DNA from: an uncultured Clostridia bacterium
Lineage (GTDB): Bacteria; Bacillota; Clostridia; Monoglobales; Monoglobaceae
Direction: 5' to 3'
DNA length: 64,000 nucleotides
NCBI GenBank assembly: GCA_910580105.1
Contig: CAJTWN010000001.1
Location: forward strand, 496,001 to 560,000
Numbering within the stretch: the first letter of the stretch is position 1; every line of letters starts with the position of its first letter. The notes beneath the pieces were generated by a model, which saw only the letters and a program-made list of their open reading frames with translations, was not told where the DNA came from and searched no databases. This document shows positions 1 to 7,741 of this stretch, one piece after another. A program made the position numbers and the translations under genes.

Positions 1-241
1 ATACAACCTTTTTTTCAGACATTTGGGGATATTGTTCCACCGCCTCTGCAAGGCGTTCAAAGTCCGTATTTTTCCCTTCAAATTTAAAGACATTAAAGTC
101 CGCCAATCCGGGAGGCACACATTTTTTGATGATGATATGTATCTTATTTTCCAGAAGATAATCCTCTTCTCCAAAGAAAAAATAGGCCTTTTGCAGCTGA
201 TTTCCCCGAATCTGTTTATTAAGTTCCTCTACTGTTATCAT
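1..241 (-). CDS. holA: DNA polymerase III delta subunit (HolA), N-terminal fragment
   Basis: Only the first 80 codons lie in the window; the gene runs off the left edge. The N-terminus (MITVEELNKQIRGNQLQKAY, then FFFGEEDYLL) has the Y-x-F-x-G-E-E-x-Y-L signature that opens the AAA+ domain of the delta subunit, which opens the beta clamp in the clamp-loader complex. The ATG at 241 overlaps the TGA of the preceding hydrolase gene (ATGA), so the two are probably translationally coupled. ComEC and HolA are often neighbours in Firmicutes, which supports both calls. Without the remainder I cannot judge whether the gene is intact. Confidence 0.8.
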   Translation of the reverse strand, partial: MITVEELNKQIRGNQLQKAYFFFGEEDYLLENKIHIIIKKCVPPGLADFNVFKFEGKNTDFERLAEAVEQYPQMSEKKVV

Positions 242-1137
242 TTTATCTTCTTCTCCGCTATGACATCTTCGATTCCGTTTTCATTGAGGATAAACCGCAG
301 TGTTCCGCACTGGTCACTGCGCAGAACAACGGCGCCAATTCCCGAAAGCCGATCAAGCACCTTTCTGCTGGGATGGCCATAGGAATTATGTCCGGTGGGC
401 ACCACCGCATATCCCGGTTGTATTTTGGCAAGAAAATCTGCCGAACTGGAGGTTGCCGAACCATGATGGCCAACCTTTAATATATCGCTTTTCATATGAT
501 CTTCAAACTTCAGAAAACTTTCACCGTCTTTTTCCAGGTCGCCCACAAAAAGAGCAGTTGTGGCACCAACGCTGAGTTTTAACACCAGTGACCGGTTATT
601 TTCATCATTCTCGCCGGTAAAGGCTTCGTCACTGCTGATGATATTTTTGGGCAGCAAGACAGAAAAATGAAAAGCGCCCACCGAAAGTTCATCCCCTGCA
701 GTGAGCGGAACCGTCTCGGTTCCCCGTTTCCCTGCCAAAGCCATAACCGCTTCTTTATTTTCATTCGACTCGCTGTAATCGGGATAATAGATTGTTTTTA
801 TTGACACCGTCTCATCTTTCAGCAGGTCCAGAAGACCGCCCATATGATCCGCGTGAAAATGAGAGATAAATACCGCATCCAGTTGTTCCGCCTGTCGCAG
901 CTGCATATGGCTCTTTATCAGATTTCCATCACCTTTATTCCCTGCATCGATCAGTATGTTTCCGCCGTTCTCAGAGGTCAGCAAGCAGCAGTCCGCATTC
1001 CCGACGTCAATAAAACGCAACTCAGTTCCCGCACCGCTGACCGTCTCGTTCTGAAAATGCCAAAAGGTAAACAGCAGACAAAGGATCGCAATCCCCCAAA
1101 GCACCAATGCACCGATCTTCTTTTTCCTGTATTGCAC
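238..1137 (-). CDS. Membrane-anchored metallo-beta-lactamase-fold hydrolase, ComEC C-terminal-like
   Basis: This 299-residue protein has one N-terminal membrane segment (about residues 8-28) followed by a metallo-beta-lactamase fold. The metal-binding HFHADH motif is at residues 93-98, later ligands are in FVGDLEKDG and VGHHGSA, and GHNSYGHPS is near the end. This matches the extracellular hydrolase domain of the competence protein ComEC, but the multi-helix channel domain of ComEC is absent. It starts with GTG 12 nt after whiA and overlaps holA by 4 nt. It may act on extracellular DNA or nucleotides at the cell surface; the substrate is not predictable from sequence. Confidence 0.8.
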   Translation of the reverse strand: MQYRKKKIGALVLWGIAILCLLFTFWHFQNETVSGAGTELRFIDVGNADCCLLTSENGGNILIDAGNKGDGNLIKSHMQLRQAEQLDAVFISHFHADHMGGLLDLLKDETVSIKTIYYPDYSESNENKEAVMALAGKRGTETVPLTAGDELSVGAFHFSVLLPKNIISSDEAFTGENDENNRSLVLKLSVGATTALFVGDLEKDGESFLKFEDHMKSDILKVGHHGSATSSSADFLAKIQPGYAVVPTGHNSYGHPSRKVLDRLSGIGAVVLRSDQCGTLRFILNENGIEDVIAEKKIK

Positions 1138-1149
1138 ACCGCACCCCCG

Positions 1150-2049
1150 TTATTTTGCCATTTCCATAATTTTTTTCAGCCGATGATTCACCCCCGACTT
1201 GCTGAGGGGAGGATGGGTAAGTTTTCCCAGCTCCGTAAGGCTCAGATCCTTATGCTTCAGCCGAAGAAGGGCCACCTCCCGCAAATCGTCCTGCAAACTG
1301 TCCAATCCAAAAATTTTATCCACCTGTTCAATTGCCTTTATCTGTTCCACAGACGCATTAATGGTTTTAACAATATTTGCTGTCTCTGAATTGGCGGTCC
1401 GGTTAAAATCGTTTCGGATTTCCTTTTCAATCTTGATGTTCAAAAGTTCCATCTGGGACTTGAACGCACCCAAATAACTGAGAAAATCCGAGATGGTATC
1501 ACTGTTCTTGATATAGAGCACATATTTCGATTTGCGAACCACAGATTTAAACGGGAATCCGATACGTTCAATCAGCATCTGTAAATCCTGACTCAGCCGG
1601 AAATACGGCGTTACGATTTCAAGATTATAATTTTTCCTCGGGTCGATCACCGTTCCGGCGCTCATGAAAGCGCCTTTTACAAAGGCGCGCCGGCAGCATT
1701 CTTTTTCCAGCATTTCATCGTGAATCCGGTGCCGGACAAGACCCGTCTTTGCGTCAATCAATCCCAAATCTGCCAGCAGCTGCAAAATCTGCACAGCATC
1801 TGCAATTTCCGCCGTATAACGGACGGTGCCATCTGTCATCTGTTTGACCACCGGCTCTATCCCAACCTTTCGGCTGATGTTCACATAACGTCCCATCACA
1901 TCCGGATTTTCTGTCACATACCGGATGGAGGTTCTGCTGATATTTGCTCCAAAAAGAATGAATCCGGCATGTTCTGCAATATCACAGCAATGCTCCTGGT
2001 TATCCAGTTTATACAGTTCTTCTTTGGTGAGTCTTGAAAAAGATTTCAT
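1150..2049 (-). CDS. whiA: DNA-binding protein WhiA
   Basis: This 299-residue protein has the WhiA layout: an N-terminal degenerate LAGLIDADG homing-endonuclease-like region (ECCRRAFVKGAFMSAGTV, residues about 115-135) and a C-terminal helix-turn-helix (SLTELGKLTHPPLSKSGVNH). WhiA controls sporulation septation in actinobacteria and affects division and nucleoid organisation in Firmicutes. I chose the ATG at 2049 because GAGAGG lies 8 nt upstream and because MKSFSRLTKEEL matches the usual WhiA N-terminus; the frame is open further upstream but has no ribosome site. It sits between yvcK and the ComEC-like hydrolase, the usual rapZ-yvcK-whiA order. Confidence 0.93.
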   Translation of the reverse strand: MKSFSRLTKEELYKLDNQEHCCDIAEHAGFILFGANISRTSIRYVTENPDVMGRYVNISRKVGIEPVVKQMTDGTVRYTAEIADAVQILQLLADLGLIDAKTGLVRHRIHDEMLEKECCRRAFVKGAFMSAGTVIDPRKNYNLEIVTPYFRLSQDLQMLIERIGFPFKSVVRKSKYVLYIKNSDTISDFLSYLGAFKSQMELLNIKIEKEIRNDFNRTANSETANIVKTINASVEQIKAIEQVDKIFGLDSLQDDLREVALLRLKHKDLSLTELGKLTHPPLSKSGVNHRLKKIMEMAK

Positions 2050-2206
2050 CTTACAAACCTCTCTTATTTCCCCTTTTTTCAAAAATTGCCCTGTACAGAT
2101 GACAAACTGTACCATCCGCAATTTCCAAAACTGTATGCGCCTTCCGCGTCCGGCCCCCATGGCTTACTCCGCCAGTGTACACAGGAACGCACACTTTTTT
2201 GACCCC

Positions 2207-3286
2207 TTATTTCTTCCGGCTGCGTTTGGGCTGATACAAAAGGACGCCCTCTTCGCTCACCGCTGCAGAATCTTTCATCCGAACCTTATTGACAATATCC
2301 AATATGGTGTCCGCCAAAACCACCGCATCATGGCGGATATAACGATTGTCCTGGATACCGACCAAATCCTTTTCGATAACCGAAATCCTCGTCTGCCAAA
2401 ACCGGCCGCTGTCATAGGGCACCGCCTCTGCATCCTGCTCTATATACTTAGAGAGAAGCGGTGTATCAATCTTCCGGTTATTGACAATACAATAGTCGAT
2501 AAAATCCGGACAGGTATGTTTCAGGATTGCCTGCACATGGTCAAAAGCGGTATAACCATCCGTTTCACCCGGCTGGGTCATGATATTGTTGATATAGACC
2601 ACAGGCGCTTTGGCTTTATGTATGATTTCCGCCAGCTGATGTACGCACAAGTTGGGCAGTACGCTGGTATACAGACTCCCCGGCCCCAGGGTAATCAAAT
2701 CCGCCTGCTGAATTTCCTCTGCAATTTCTTTGACCGGTACGATTTCCTCGGACGGTTTCTTCTTATTGCGGAGGCAGACCGTTTCAATCCTGCATCCATA
2801 CCGGGAAAGGCAATGTCCGATATTGGATTCGCCAAACACCTTCTGCCCATTTTCCAATACAGCAACCAGTTCCACATCTTCATCGGTGACCGGCAGAACC
2901 TTTCCGGTCACCTTCAGCACATCGCTGACGCTTTGAATCGCCGTCACAAAATCGCCCTGATAAATCTCGTTCATCGCGGCAAGCAATAAATTCCCAAAGC
3001 TTTGTCCGCGCAGACGGCCGCCGGAAAAGCGGTGCCGCAGCAGTTTTTCCATCACCGGCTCGGTCTCCGAAAGGGCCAGCAGGCAGTTCCGAATATCACC
3101 GGGCGGCGGCATATTGAGATCAGACCGCAGCACACCGCTGCCGCCGCCGTCATCTGCCACAGTCACCACCGCCGTAATCCGGTCGGTATACATCTTAAGG
3201 CCGCGCAGCATTGTCGAAAGCCCGGTTCCGCCGCCGATAGAGACAATTTTCGGTTTATTTTTCACCATGAAATGCTCTGTTGACAT
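2207..3286 (-). CDS. yvcK: YvcK/GlmR family gluconeogenesis factor
   Basis: This 359-residue protein carries the Gly-rich nucleotide-binding N-terminus (VSIGGGTGLSTMLRGLK) and the ADDGGGSG motif of the CofD/YvcK superfamily. In Bacillus the protein binds UDP-GlcNAc, is needed for growth on gluconeogenic carbon sources and supports peptidoglycan precursor supply. The ATG at 3286 is preceded by GGAG at a spacing of 9; a TTG 15 nt upstream is in frame but lacks a site. It follows rapZ by 27 nt and precedes whiA by about 160 nt. The linkage to murB and rapZ fits a role joining carbon metabolism to cell-wall synthesis. Confidence 0.92.
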   Translation of the reverse strand: MSTEHFMVKNKPKIVSIGGGTGLSTMLRGLKMYTDRITAVVTVADDGGGSGVLRSDLNMPPPGDIRNCLLALSETEPVMEKLLRHRFSGGRLRGQSFGNLLLAAMNEIYQGDFVTAIQSVSDVLKVTGKVLPVTDEDVELVAVLENGQKVFGESNIGHCLSRYGCRIETVCLRNKKKPSEEIVPVKEIAEEIQQADLITLGPGSLYTSVLPNLCVHQLAEIIHKAKAPVVYINNIMTQPGETDGYTAFDHVQAILKHTCPDFIDYCIVNNRKIDTPLLSKYIEQDAEAVPYDSGRFWQTRISVIEKDLVGIQDNRYIRHDAVVLADTILDIVNKVRMKDSAAVSEEGVLLYQPKRSRKK

Positions 3287-3313
3287 TACACAATGCTCCA
3301 ATCCAAAGGAATT

Positions 3314-4174
3314 TTATATACCTTTTTGAATATCCCGGTGGGTAATCATTGCCAGATGCCCCTTCTGCTTCAGGAACTGATAAACTCCCTCGGCAATGGT
3401 AACACTCCGGTGATGGCCGCCGGTACATCCGACAGCAATTACCAGCTGGGATTTTCCTTCCTGAATATAATACGGGATGAGATAATCAATCATATTGCTG
3501 AGCATCGCAAGAAATTCCTTACTCTGCTTAAACTGCATCACATAATCCCGTACACAGGTTTCAAGTCCTGTATGCTCTTTCAATTCCGGAACATAGAACG
3601 GATTGGGCAGAAAACGCACATCAAATACCAAATCCGCATCCAACGGAATCCCATACTTAAATCCAAAGGACATCACATGAATCAAAAGTCCGTCATATTC
3701 TTCCCCAGAACTGTAAATATTCCGGATATGCTCCTTCAGCTGGCTGTTGGAGAGCATTGATGTATCAATCACATGGGTCGCTCTGGTTTTCGCATCCTTC
3801 AGCATCTTCCGTTCCCTGCGGATTCCTTCAATAATCCGTTCCCCATGGGCGAGGGGATGGGTACGGCGGGTTTCCTTATATCGTTTAATCAGCACTTCAT
3901 CCGAAGCTTCCAGGAACAGAACTTCATAGTCATACCCCATCTCGCCAAGTTCCTCAAGGCTCCGGTCAAAGTCCTGAAACATATCTCCGCCGCGCATATC
4001 ACAGACAATGGCCGCTTTGGCGATTGGTTCCTGTGACCGGTGGAAAATCTCTGCAAATTTAGGAATCAGAGCCGGCGGCATATTGTCCACACAATAAAAG
4101 CCCAAATCCTCCAATACCTTAACCACCTGTGACTTTCCGGCGCCGCTGAGTCCTGTAATGATTACAAATTTCAT
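3314..4174 (-). CDS. rapZ: RNase adapter protein RapZ (YvcJ)
   Basis: This 286-residue P-loop protein has the Walker A motif GLSGAGKS at residues 8-15 and the conserved C-terminal GCTGGHHRSV motif of RapZ/YvcJ. In E. coli RapZ guides RNase E to the GlmZ small RNA and so controls GlcN6P synthase; in Bacillus YvcJ is a nucleotide-binding protein that affects competence. The ATG at 4174 is chosen over a GTG 9 nt upstream because AGGTGG is correctly spaced only from the ATG. It is part of the murB-rapZ-yvcK-whiA run. Confidence 0.93.
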   Translation of the reverse strand: MKFVIITGLSGAGKSQVVKVLEDLGFYCVDNMPPALIPKFAEIFHRSQEPIAKAAIVCDMRGGDMFQDFDRSLEELGEMGYDYEVLFLEASDEVLIKRYKETRRTHPLAHGERIIEGIRRERKMLKDAKTRATHVIDTSMLSNSQLKEHIRNIYSSGEEYDGLLIHVMSFGFKYGIPLDADLVFDVRFLPNPFYVPELKEHTGLETCVRDYVMQFKQSKEFLAMLSNMIDYLIPYYIQEGKSQLVIAVGCTGGHHRSVTIAEGVYQFLKQKGHLAMITHRDIQKGI

Positions 4175-4240
4175 CTGTTCCACCTCTTCTTCGTCTGCTT
4201 TTCTCTATATTTTCTGAAGATGACAATCCCTTCACTTCTA

Positions 4241-5152
4241 TTAAAATTCACCGACAAACTTCACTTCCGTCTCCAACCGGACACCGAACTTTTCCTCCAC
4301 CGTCTCCTGCACATGGCGGATAACGGCACAAACATCTGCCGCAGTCGCATGGTCCTCATTTACCACAAAACCGCAATGTTTCTCCGATACTGCCGCACCC
4401 CCGATCCGAAAACCGCGAAGCCCTGCATCTTCGATCAATTTTCCGGCAAAATACCCTTCAGGACGCTTAAACGTACTGCCGGCGCTCGGCTGGTGAAGAG
4501 GCTGTTTGGCCGTTCTGCGGCCATTATAATCATCCATCAATGCCTTAATGTCCTCTTTTTTCCCCTCGGTCAAACGAAGTTTACATCCCAAGATGACATC
4601 ACCGCTGCCGGCAAACCGGCTGGTGCGATACCCAAAAGCGCAGTCGCTTCCGGGGATCCTATGTACCTTGCCCGCCTCGTCCAAATAAATCACTTCTTCA
4701 ATAACATTCTTCATTTCGCCGCCATAGGCGCCGGCATTCATATAGATTGCACCGCCAAGGGAGCCCGGTATACCGGAGGCAAATTCCAGACCGGAAAGTT
4801 CATTCTGAAAGGCGACATTGGCAAGCTTTGCCAAATGAATTCCAGCCGCCGCCTCGATGGTATTTTCTTCTGATTTATATTCTGCCATTCTGCTGGTAAT
4901 CTGCACCACAACACCACGGATTCCCTTATCGCCAACTAAAACATTAGAGCCGTTACCCAAAAGGGTATAGGGCAAGCCCGTCTGCTGCAATATCCGGATG
5001 ACAGCAATCAGCTGGGGGACGGTATTCGGTTCCACCAGCAAGTCTGCCTTTCCGCCAACATGAAAGGACGTGTGTTTGCTCATTGGTTCATCCAACTTCA
5101 CTCCAGAGGCACTGACCACCTCTGCCATCAAACGTACGATTGTATCTACCAT
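4241..5152 (-). CDS. murB: UDP-N-acetylenolpyruvoylglucosamine reductase MurB
   Basis: MurB is the FAD enzyme that reduces UDP-GlcNAc-enolpyruvate to UDP-MurNAc with NADPH, the second committed step of peptidoglycan synthesis. The 303 residues include the FAD-binding stretch GNGSNVLVGDKGIRG, YMNAGAYGGEM, FGYRTSRF, the catalytic-serine motif AGSTFKRPEG and a C-terminal glutamate in ETEVKFVG. The ATG at 5152 sits 4 nt after a perfect AGGAGG. It begins inside the intergenic stretch just after the PHP gene, and is likely co-transcribed with hprK upstream and rapZ downstream. Confidence 0.95.
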   Translation of the reverse strand: MVDTIVRLMAEVVSASGVKLDEPMSKHTSFHVGGKADLLVEPNTVPQLIAVIRILQQTGLPYTLLGNGSNVLVGDKGIRGVVVQITSRMAEYKSEENTIEAAAGIHLAKLANVAFQNELSGLEFASGIPGSLGGAIYMNAGAYGGEMKNVIEEVIYLDEAGKVHRIPGSDCAFGYRTSRFAGSGDVILGCKLRLTEGKKEDIKALMDDYNGRRTAKQPLHQPSAGSTFKRPEGYFAGKLIEDAGLRGFRIGGAAVSEKHCGFVVNEDHATAADVCAVIRHVQETVEEKFGVRLETEVKFVGEF

Positions 5153-5160
5153 ACAGCCTC

Positions 5161-5877
5161 CTATCTCTCTCTTCGCCACTCTTCCAGATAACGCAGAAAT
5201 TTTTCTGCCGTCAAATTCATAATATTCTCTTCCGGGAAGCCAATTTCCTCGAGCATAGCAATGGACTCATCCATTACACCCACGTCAAAACAACTGTGCG
5301 CATCCGAACTCACAACAATTTTGGCGCCGGCATCCCGGCATATTTCCGCAATACGCCGGCAATTTTCCTTGCTTCCCTTCCGCACTGCAAAGGAATGATT
5401 ATTGATTTCAATACATTTATTCTTCTCCTTTGCCGCAAGGATTACCTTTTCATAATCGTATACAAAGCTGGGATGACCGCTGTGCCCCAAAATGGTCACA
5501 TAGGGATTTTCAACAACCCCCAGCCAGGTCTTTGTATGTTCCTCCACCGTCCGCGGCGGATAACACGGGGTATGGATGGACGCAATCATAAGATCCATCT
5601 TCTTCTGGTCGGCCAGGGGGACATCCAGGTTCCCATCCGTATCAATAATATTTGCCTCAATTCCGCAAAGGAGCTTTACCCCTTCAATCTCATCCGGCAG
5701 CTCGTGCATGGTGACAAAATGCCACATATGGGGCGAATCGGGAATCGCAGGCGCATGATCGGTCATCGCAATGAGTTCAAGGCCCCGTTTTTTTGCAAAC
5801 ATAATGTTTTCATAGATTGTACTATGCGCATGATGGGAACAGTTGGTATGGGTATGAAGATCAGCCAAAATACGCAT
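5161..5877 (-). CDS. PHP-domain phosphatase/hydrolase (YcdX-like)
   Basis: This 238-residue protein is a single PHP domain. The metal-binding motif LHTHTNCSHHAHS is at residues 8-20, followed by MTDHAP, GIEANI, IASIH, ILGHSGHP, IEINNHS and a terminal SSDAHS. This set of histidines and aspartates binds a trinuclear metal centre in YcdX-like phosphatases. The start codon overlaps the stop of hprK (TAATG), so it is translationally coupled. The substrate cannot be predicted; histidinol phosphatase is less likely because no histidine-biosynthesis genes are near. Confidence 0.85.
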   Translation of the reverse strand: MRILADLHTHTNCSHHAHSTIYENIMFAKKRGLELIAMTDHAPAIPDSPHMWHFVTMHELPDEIEGVKLLCGIEANIIDTDGNLDVPLADQKKMDLMIASIHTPCYPPRTVEEHTKTWLGVVENPYVTILGHSGHPSFVYDYEKVILAAKEKNKCIEINNHSFAVRKGSKENCRRIAEICRDAGAKIVVSSDAHSCFDVGVMDESIAMLEEIGFPEENIMNLTAEKFLRYLEEWRRER

Positions 5878-6815
5878 TACATCTCACCCCCAAAGGATTC
5901 GTTGATCTGTTCTGCAAGGCGGCGGTTCAGTTCTTCTGCCGCATTATATCCCATCCGTTTCTGACGGTTATTCATGGCGGCAACCTCAAAAATTACCGCC
6001 AGATTCCTGCCCGGACGGACAGGGATGGTAAGGGACGGAATGTCCAGCCCCAGGATATTGGTATATTCGTCCACAAGGCCCAGCCGGTCATACTGCTTTC
6101 CTTTTTCCCAGGTCTCTAAATGAATAATCATATCAATCTTTTCAGAATCCTTTACAGAACCCATCCCAAAGATATTTTTCACATCCACAATACCAATGCC
6201 GCGCAGTTCAATAAAATGACGGATAATATCCGGTGATGATCCCACCAGCGAGCGGGCGGAAACTTTTTTGATTTCCACCGCATCATCGGCCACCAAACGA
6301 TGACCGCGCTTGATGAGTTCCACTGCGGTTTCGCTCTTTCCGACGCCGCTCTCACCCAAAATCAACAGGCCCTGGCCATAGAGCTCAACCAAGACGCCAT
6401 GCCGGGTGATACGCGGTGCGAGTTCCACATTGAGATAACCATTTAAAGAACTTGTAAAATAAGAGGTCTGGAGTGATGTCCGCAAAACAGGGGTATCATA
6501 CTCCTCAGCCAGGCTCATCATCTCCGGCGTTGCGTTTCCGTTCCGGGTCAGAATAACAGCCGTGACATTTTTCTCGAACAGCCGTTTCAAACTGTTATAT
6601 CTGTTTTCAGAGGTCATCCCGGCAAGATAGGTATTTTCCACCATGCCGAACACCTGAATCCGGGTCGGGTCAAAATAATCAAAAAAGCCGGTAATCTGCA
6701 ATCCGGGACGGTTGAGGTCCGCCGTTGTGACCATAATCTCCCTTTCCGGATAATACAACTTGTCCAGCTTCATCTCATCAACAACTTTTTGCAAACTAAC
6801 TGAAAATTTTTCCAC
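5877..6815 (-). CDS. hprK: HPr kinase/phosphorylase
   Basis: HprK phosphorylates Ser46 of HPr, and removes the phosphate, to set CcpA-dependent carbon catabolite repression in Gram-positive bacteria. The 312 residues show the C-terminal Walker A motif GESGVGKSE and the family signature ELRGIGIVDVKNIFGMGS. I chose the GTG at 6815 because AGGGG lies about 10 nt before it; another in-frame GTG at 6824 is too close to that site. A good promoter precedes it (6942-6970), making hprK the likely first gene of the operon that runs to holA. Confidence 0.93.
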   Translation of the reverse strand: MEKFSVSLQKVVDEMKLDKLYYPEREIMVTTADLNRPGLQITGFFDYFDPTRIQVFGMVENTYLAGMTSENRYNSLKRLFEKNVTAVILTRNGNATPEMMSLAEEYDTPVLRTSLQTSYFTSSLNGYLNVELAPRITRHGVLVELYGQGLLILGESGVGKSETAVELIKRGHRLVADDAVEIKKVSARSLVGSSPDIIRHFIELRGIGIVDVKNIFGMGSVKDSEKIDMIIHLETWEKGKQYDRLGLVDEYTNILGLDIPSLTIPVRPGRNLAVIFEVAAMNNRQKRMGYNAAEELNRRLAEQINESFGGEM

Positions 6816-6941
6816 GCGATTCACACCCCTATATATTTTCTATCTGCTTTTCTGCGGCCGAACCTTCCTCAAAAACAGAAGTTGAACAAATCCAAGGCAC
6901 AAGGGGTTTGCCTCCCTGATGCTTATATAATTTGTATTCCC

Positions 6942-6970
6942 ATTATACTATGATTTTAACATTTTTGCAA
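6942..6970 (-). promoter_or_regulatory. Class-A promoter for the hprK operon
   Basis: Read on the minus strand, a TTGCAA -35 box (6965-6970) and a perfect TATAAT -10 box (6942-6947) are separated by 17 nt. The predicted start leaves a leader of about 120 nt before hprK. It lies back to back with the rpmB promoter. Confidence 0.7.
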
Positions 6971-7001
6971 ACATTTATTAAAATTTTTTTATAAAAAAGG
7001 C

Positions 7002-7030
7002 TTGCATTCTGTAATTCTTTCTGTTATAAT
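7002..7030 (+). promoter_or_regulatory. Class-A promoter for rpmB
   Basis: TTGCAT at 7002-7007 and TATAAT at 7025-7030 have a 17-nt spacer. The rpmB start codon is 45 nt downstream with AAGGAGG in between. Confidence 0.75.
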
Positions 7031-7074
7031 GGTTCGAGTTGAATGTTAACAGACTGCTAAGGAGGTGTATATAG

Positions 7075-7263
7075 ATGGCAAAGTGTGAAATTTGCGGAAA
7101 AGGCGTTACTTTCGGTATCAAGGTATCCCACTCACACCGCAGAGCAAACAAAGCTTGGAAGCCAAATGTCAGACGGGTGAAAGCAATTGTTGACGGTACT
7201 CCGAAAAAAGTATATGCTTGCACAAGATGCTTGAGATCGGGTAAGGTTAACCGGGCAGTATAA
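7075..7263 (+). CDS. rpmB: Large-subunit ribosomal protein bL28
   Basis: This 62-residue protein matches bL28 across its length, including GVKVSHSHRR-like SHSHRRANKAWKPN and the C-terminal RCLRSGKV. It carries two CxxC pairs (CEIC at 4-7 and CTRC at 49-52), so it is the zinc-binding form of L28 rather than the zinc-independent paralogue. The ATG follows AAGGAGGTG. It is transcribed alone from its own promoter and converges on spoVM. Confidence 0.96.
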   Translation: MAKCEICGKGVTFGIKVSHSHRRANKAWKPNVRRVKAIVDGTPKKVYACTRCLRSGKVNRAV

Positions 7264-7340
7264 TTAAAATAGAAATCCGGTCTTTCGATATGATGACAGA
7301 TGATTTCCGGATTCTAAATACGCTGTTTTTCATCATAGTA

Positions 7341-7374
7341 AAAAAGGATGTTGATTATTCAACATCCTTTTTTA
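7341..7374. terminator. Bidirectional terminator between rpmB and spoVM
   Basis: A perfect 14-bp stem (AAAAAGGATGTTGA and its complement) with a 4-nt TTAT loop and T/A runs on both sides stands between the convergent rpmB and spoVM genes. It can end transcription from either direction. Confidence 0.9.
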
Positions 7375-7376
7375 TG

Positions 7377-7466
7377 TCATTCTTCTTCTTCGTTTTTCTT
7401 AATTTTAAAAACCAGTTTTAATATTCCACGAACAAATTTTGAGGGTTTCACTACTACGATTTGCAT
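7377..7466 (-). CDS. spoVM: Stage V sporulation protein SpoVM (29 aa)
   Basis: The short frame encodes MQIVVVKPSKFVRGILK followed by LVFKIKKNEEEE, an amphipathic helix of the SpoVM type: basic/hydrophobic, with a Pro near residue 8, a Gly near residue 14 and a charged end. SpoVM recognises the convex forespore membrane and anchors the SpoIVA coat platform. AGGAAGGA lies 7 nt before the ATG. Its place beside rpmB and the recG/fakA/asp23 cluster is the same as in Bacillus subtilis, which strengthens the call for so short a gene. Confidence 0.8.
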   Translation of the reverse strand: MQIVVVKPSKFVRGILKLVFKIKKNEEEE

Positions 7467-7491
7467 AAATTATCCTTCCTTTCTATTGCCG

Positions 7492-7692
7492 CTATTTTTT
7501 GAGATAAAACATCAAACCACAAACAATCAAGCCAATCCCGAGCATAGATATCAAAAGATAATATGGTATTATGTAGGCAAGTATGACACCGATACCCAGG
7601 GCGATACAAATCTGTGCAATCGTCTTATATGGTCTTGGCTTGCAGCATTTTTTATTATTGCCACAAAACATCCTCATTTTGATCACCACCAT
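7492..7692 (-). CDS. Small cysteine-containing membrane protein, unknown function
   Basis: This 66-residue frame has a short basic, Cys-containing head (FCGNNKKCCKP) and two closely spaced hydrophobic helices (about residues 24-42 and 46-63) ending in LKK. It lies 25 nt before spoVM and may be co-transcribed with it. The start is uncertain: the ATG at 7692 follows AGGCGGA, and an ATG at 7677 is an alternative. I do not recognise a family. The composition and the position next to a sporulation gene suggest a real small membrane protein. Confidence 0.5.
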   Translation of the reverse strand: MVVIKMRMFCGNNKKCCKPRPYKTIAQICIALGIGVILAYIIPYYLLISMLGIGLIVCGLMFYLKK

Positions 7693-7732
7693 AAAAAATC
7701 CGCCTACTTTACTATATGCAAAGGGGCGGATT
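7693..7732 (-). terminator. Rho-independent terminator after recG
   Basis: On the minus strand AATCCGCC (7725-7732) pairs with GGCGGATT (7697-7704) and is followed by a run of Ts, directly after the recG stop codon. It overlaps the start region of the small membrane protein gene. Confidence 0.65.
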
Positions 7733-7741
7733 GCGTGCGGT

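Noticed and set aside
1925..2989. 354-codon frame antisense to whiA and yvcK
   Set aside because: It spans the ends of two confident genes on the other strand with no recognisable domain.
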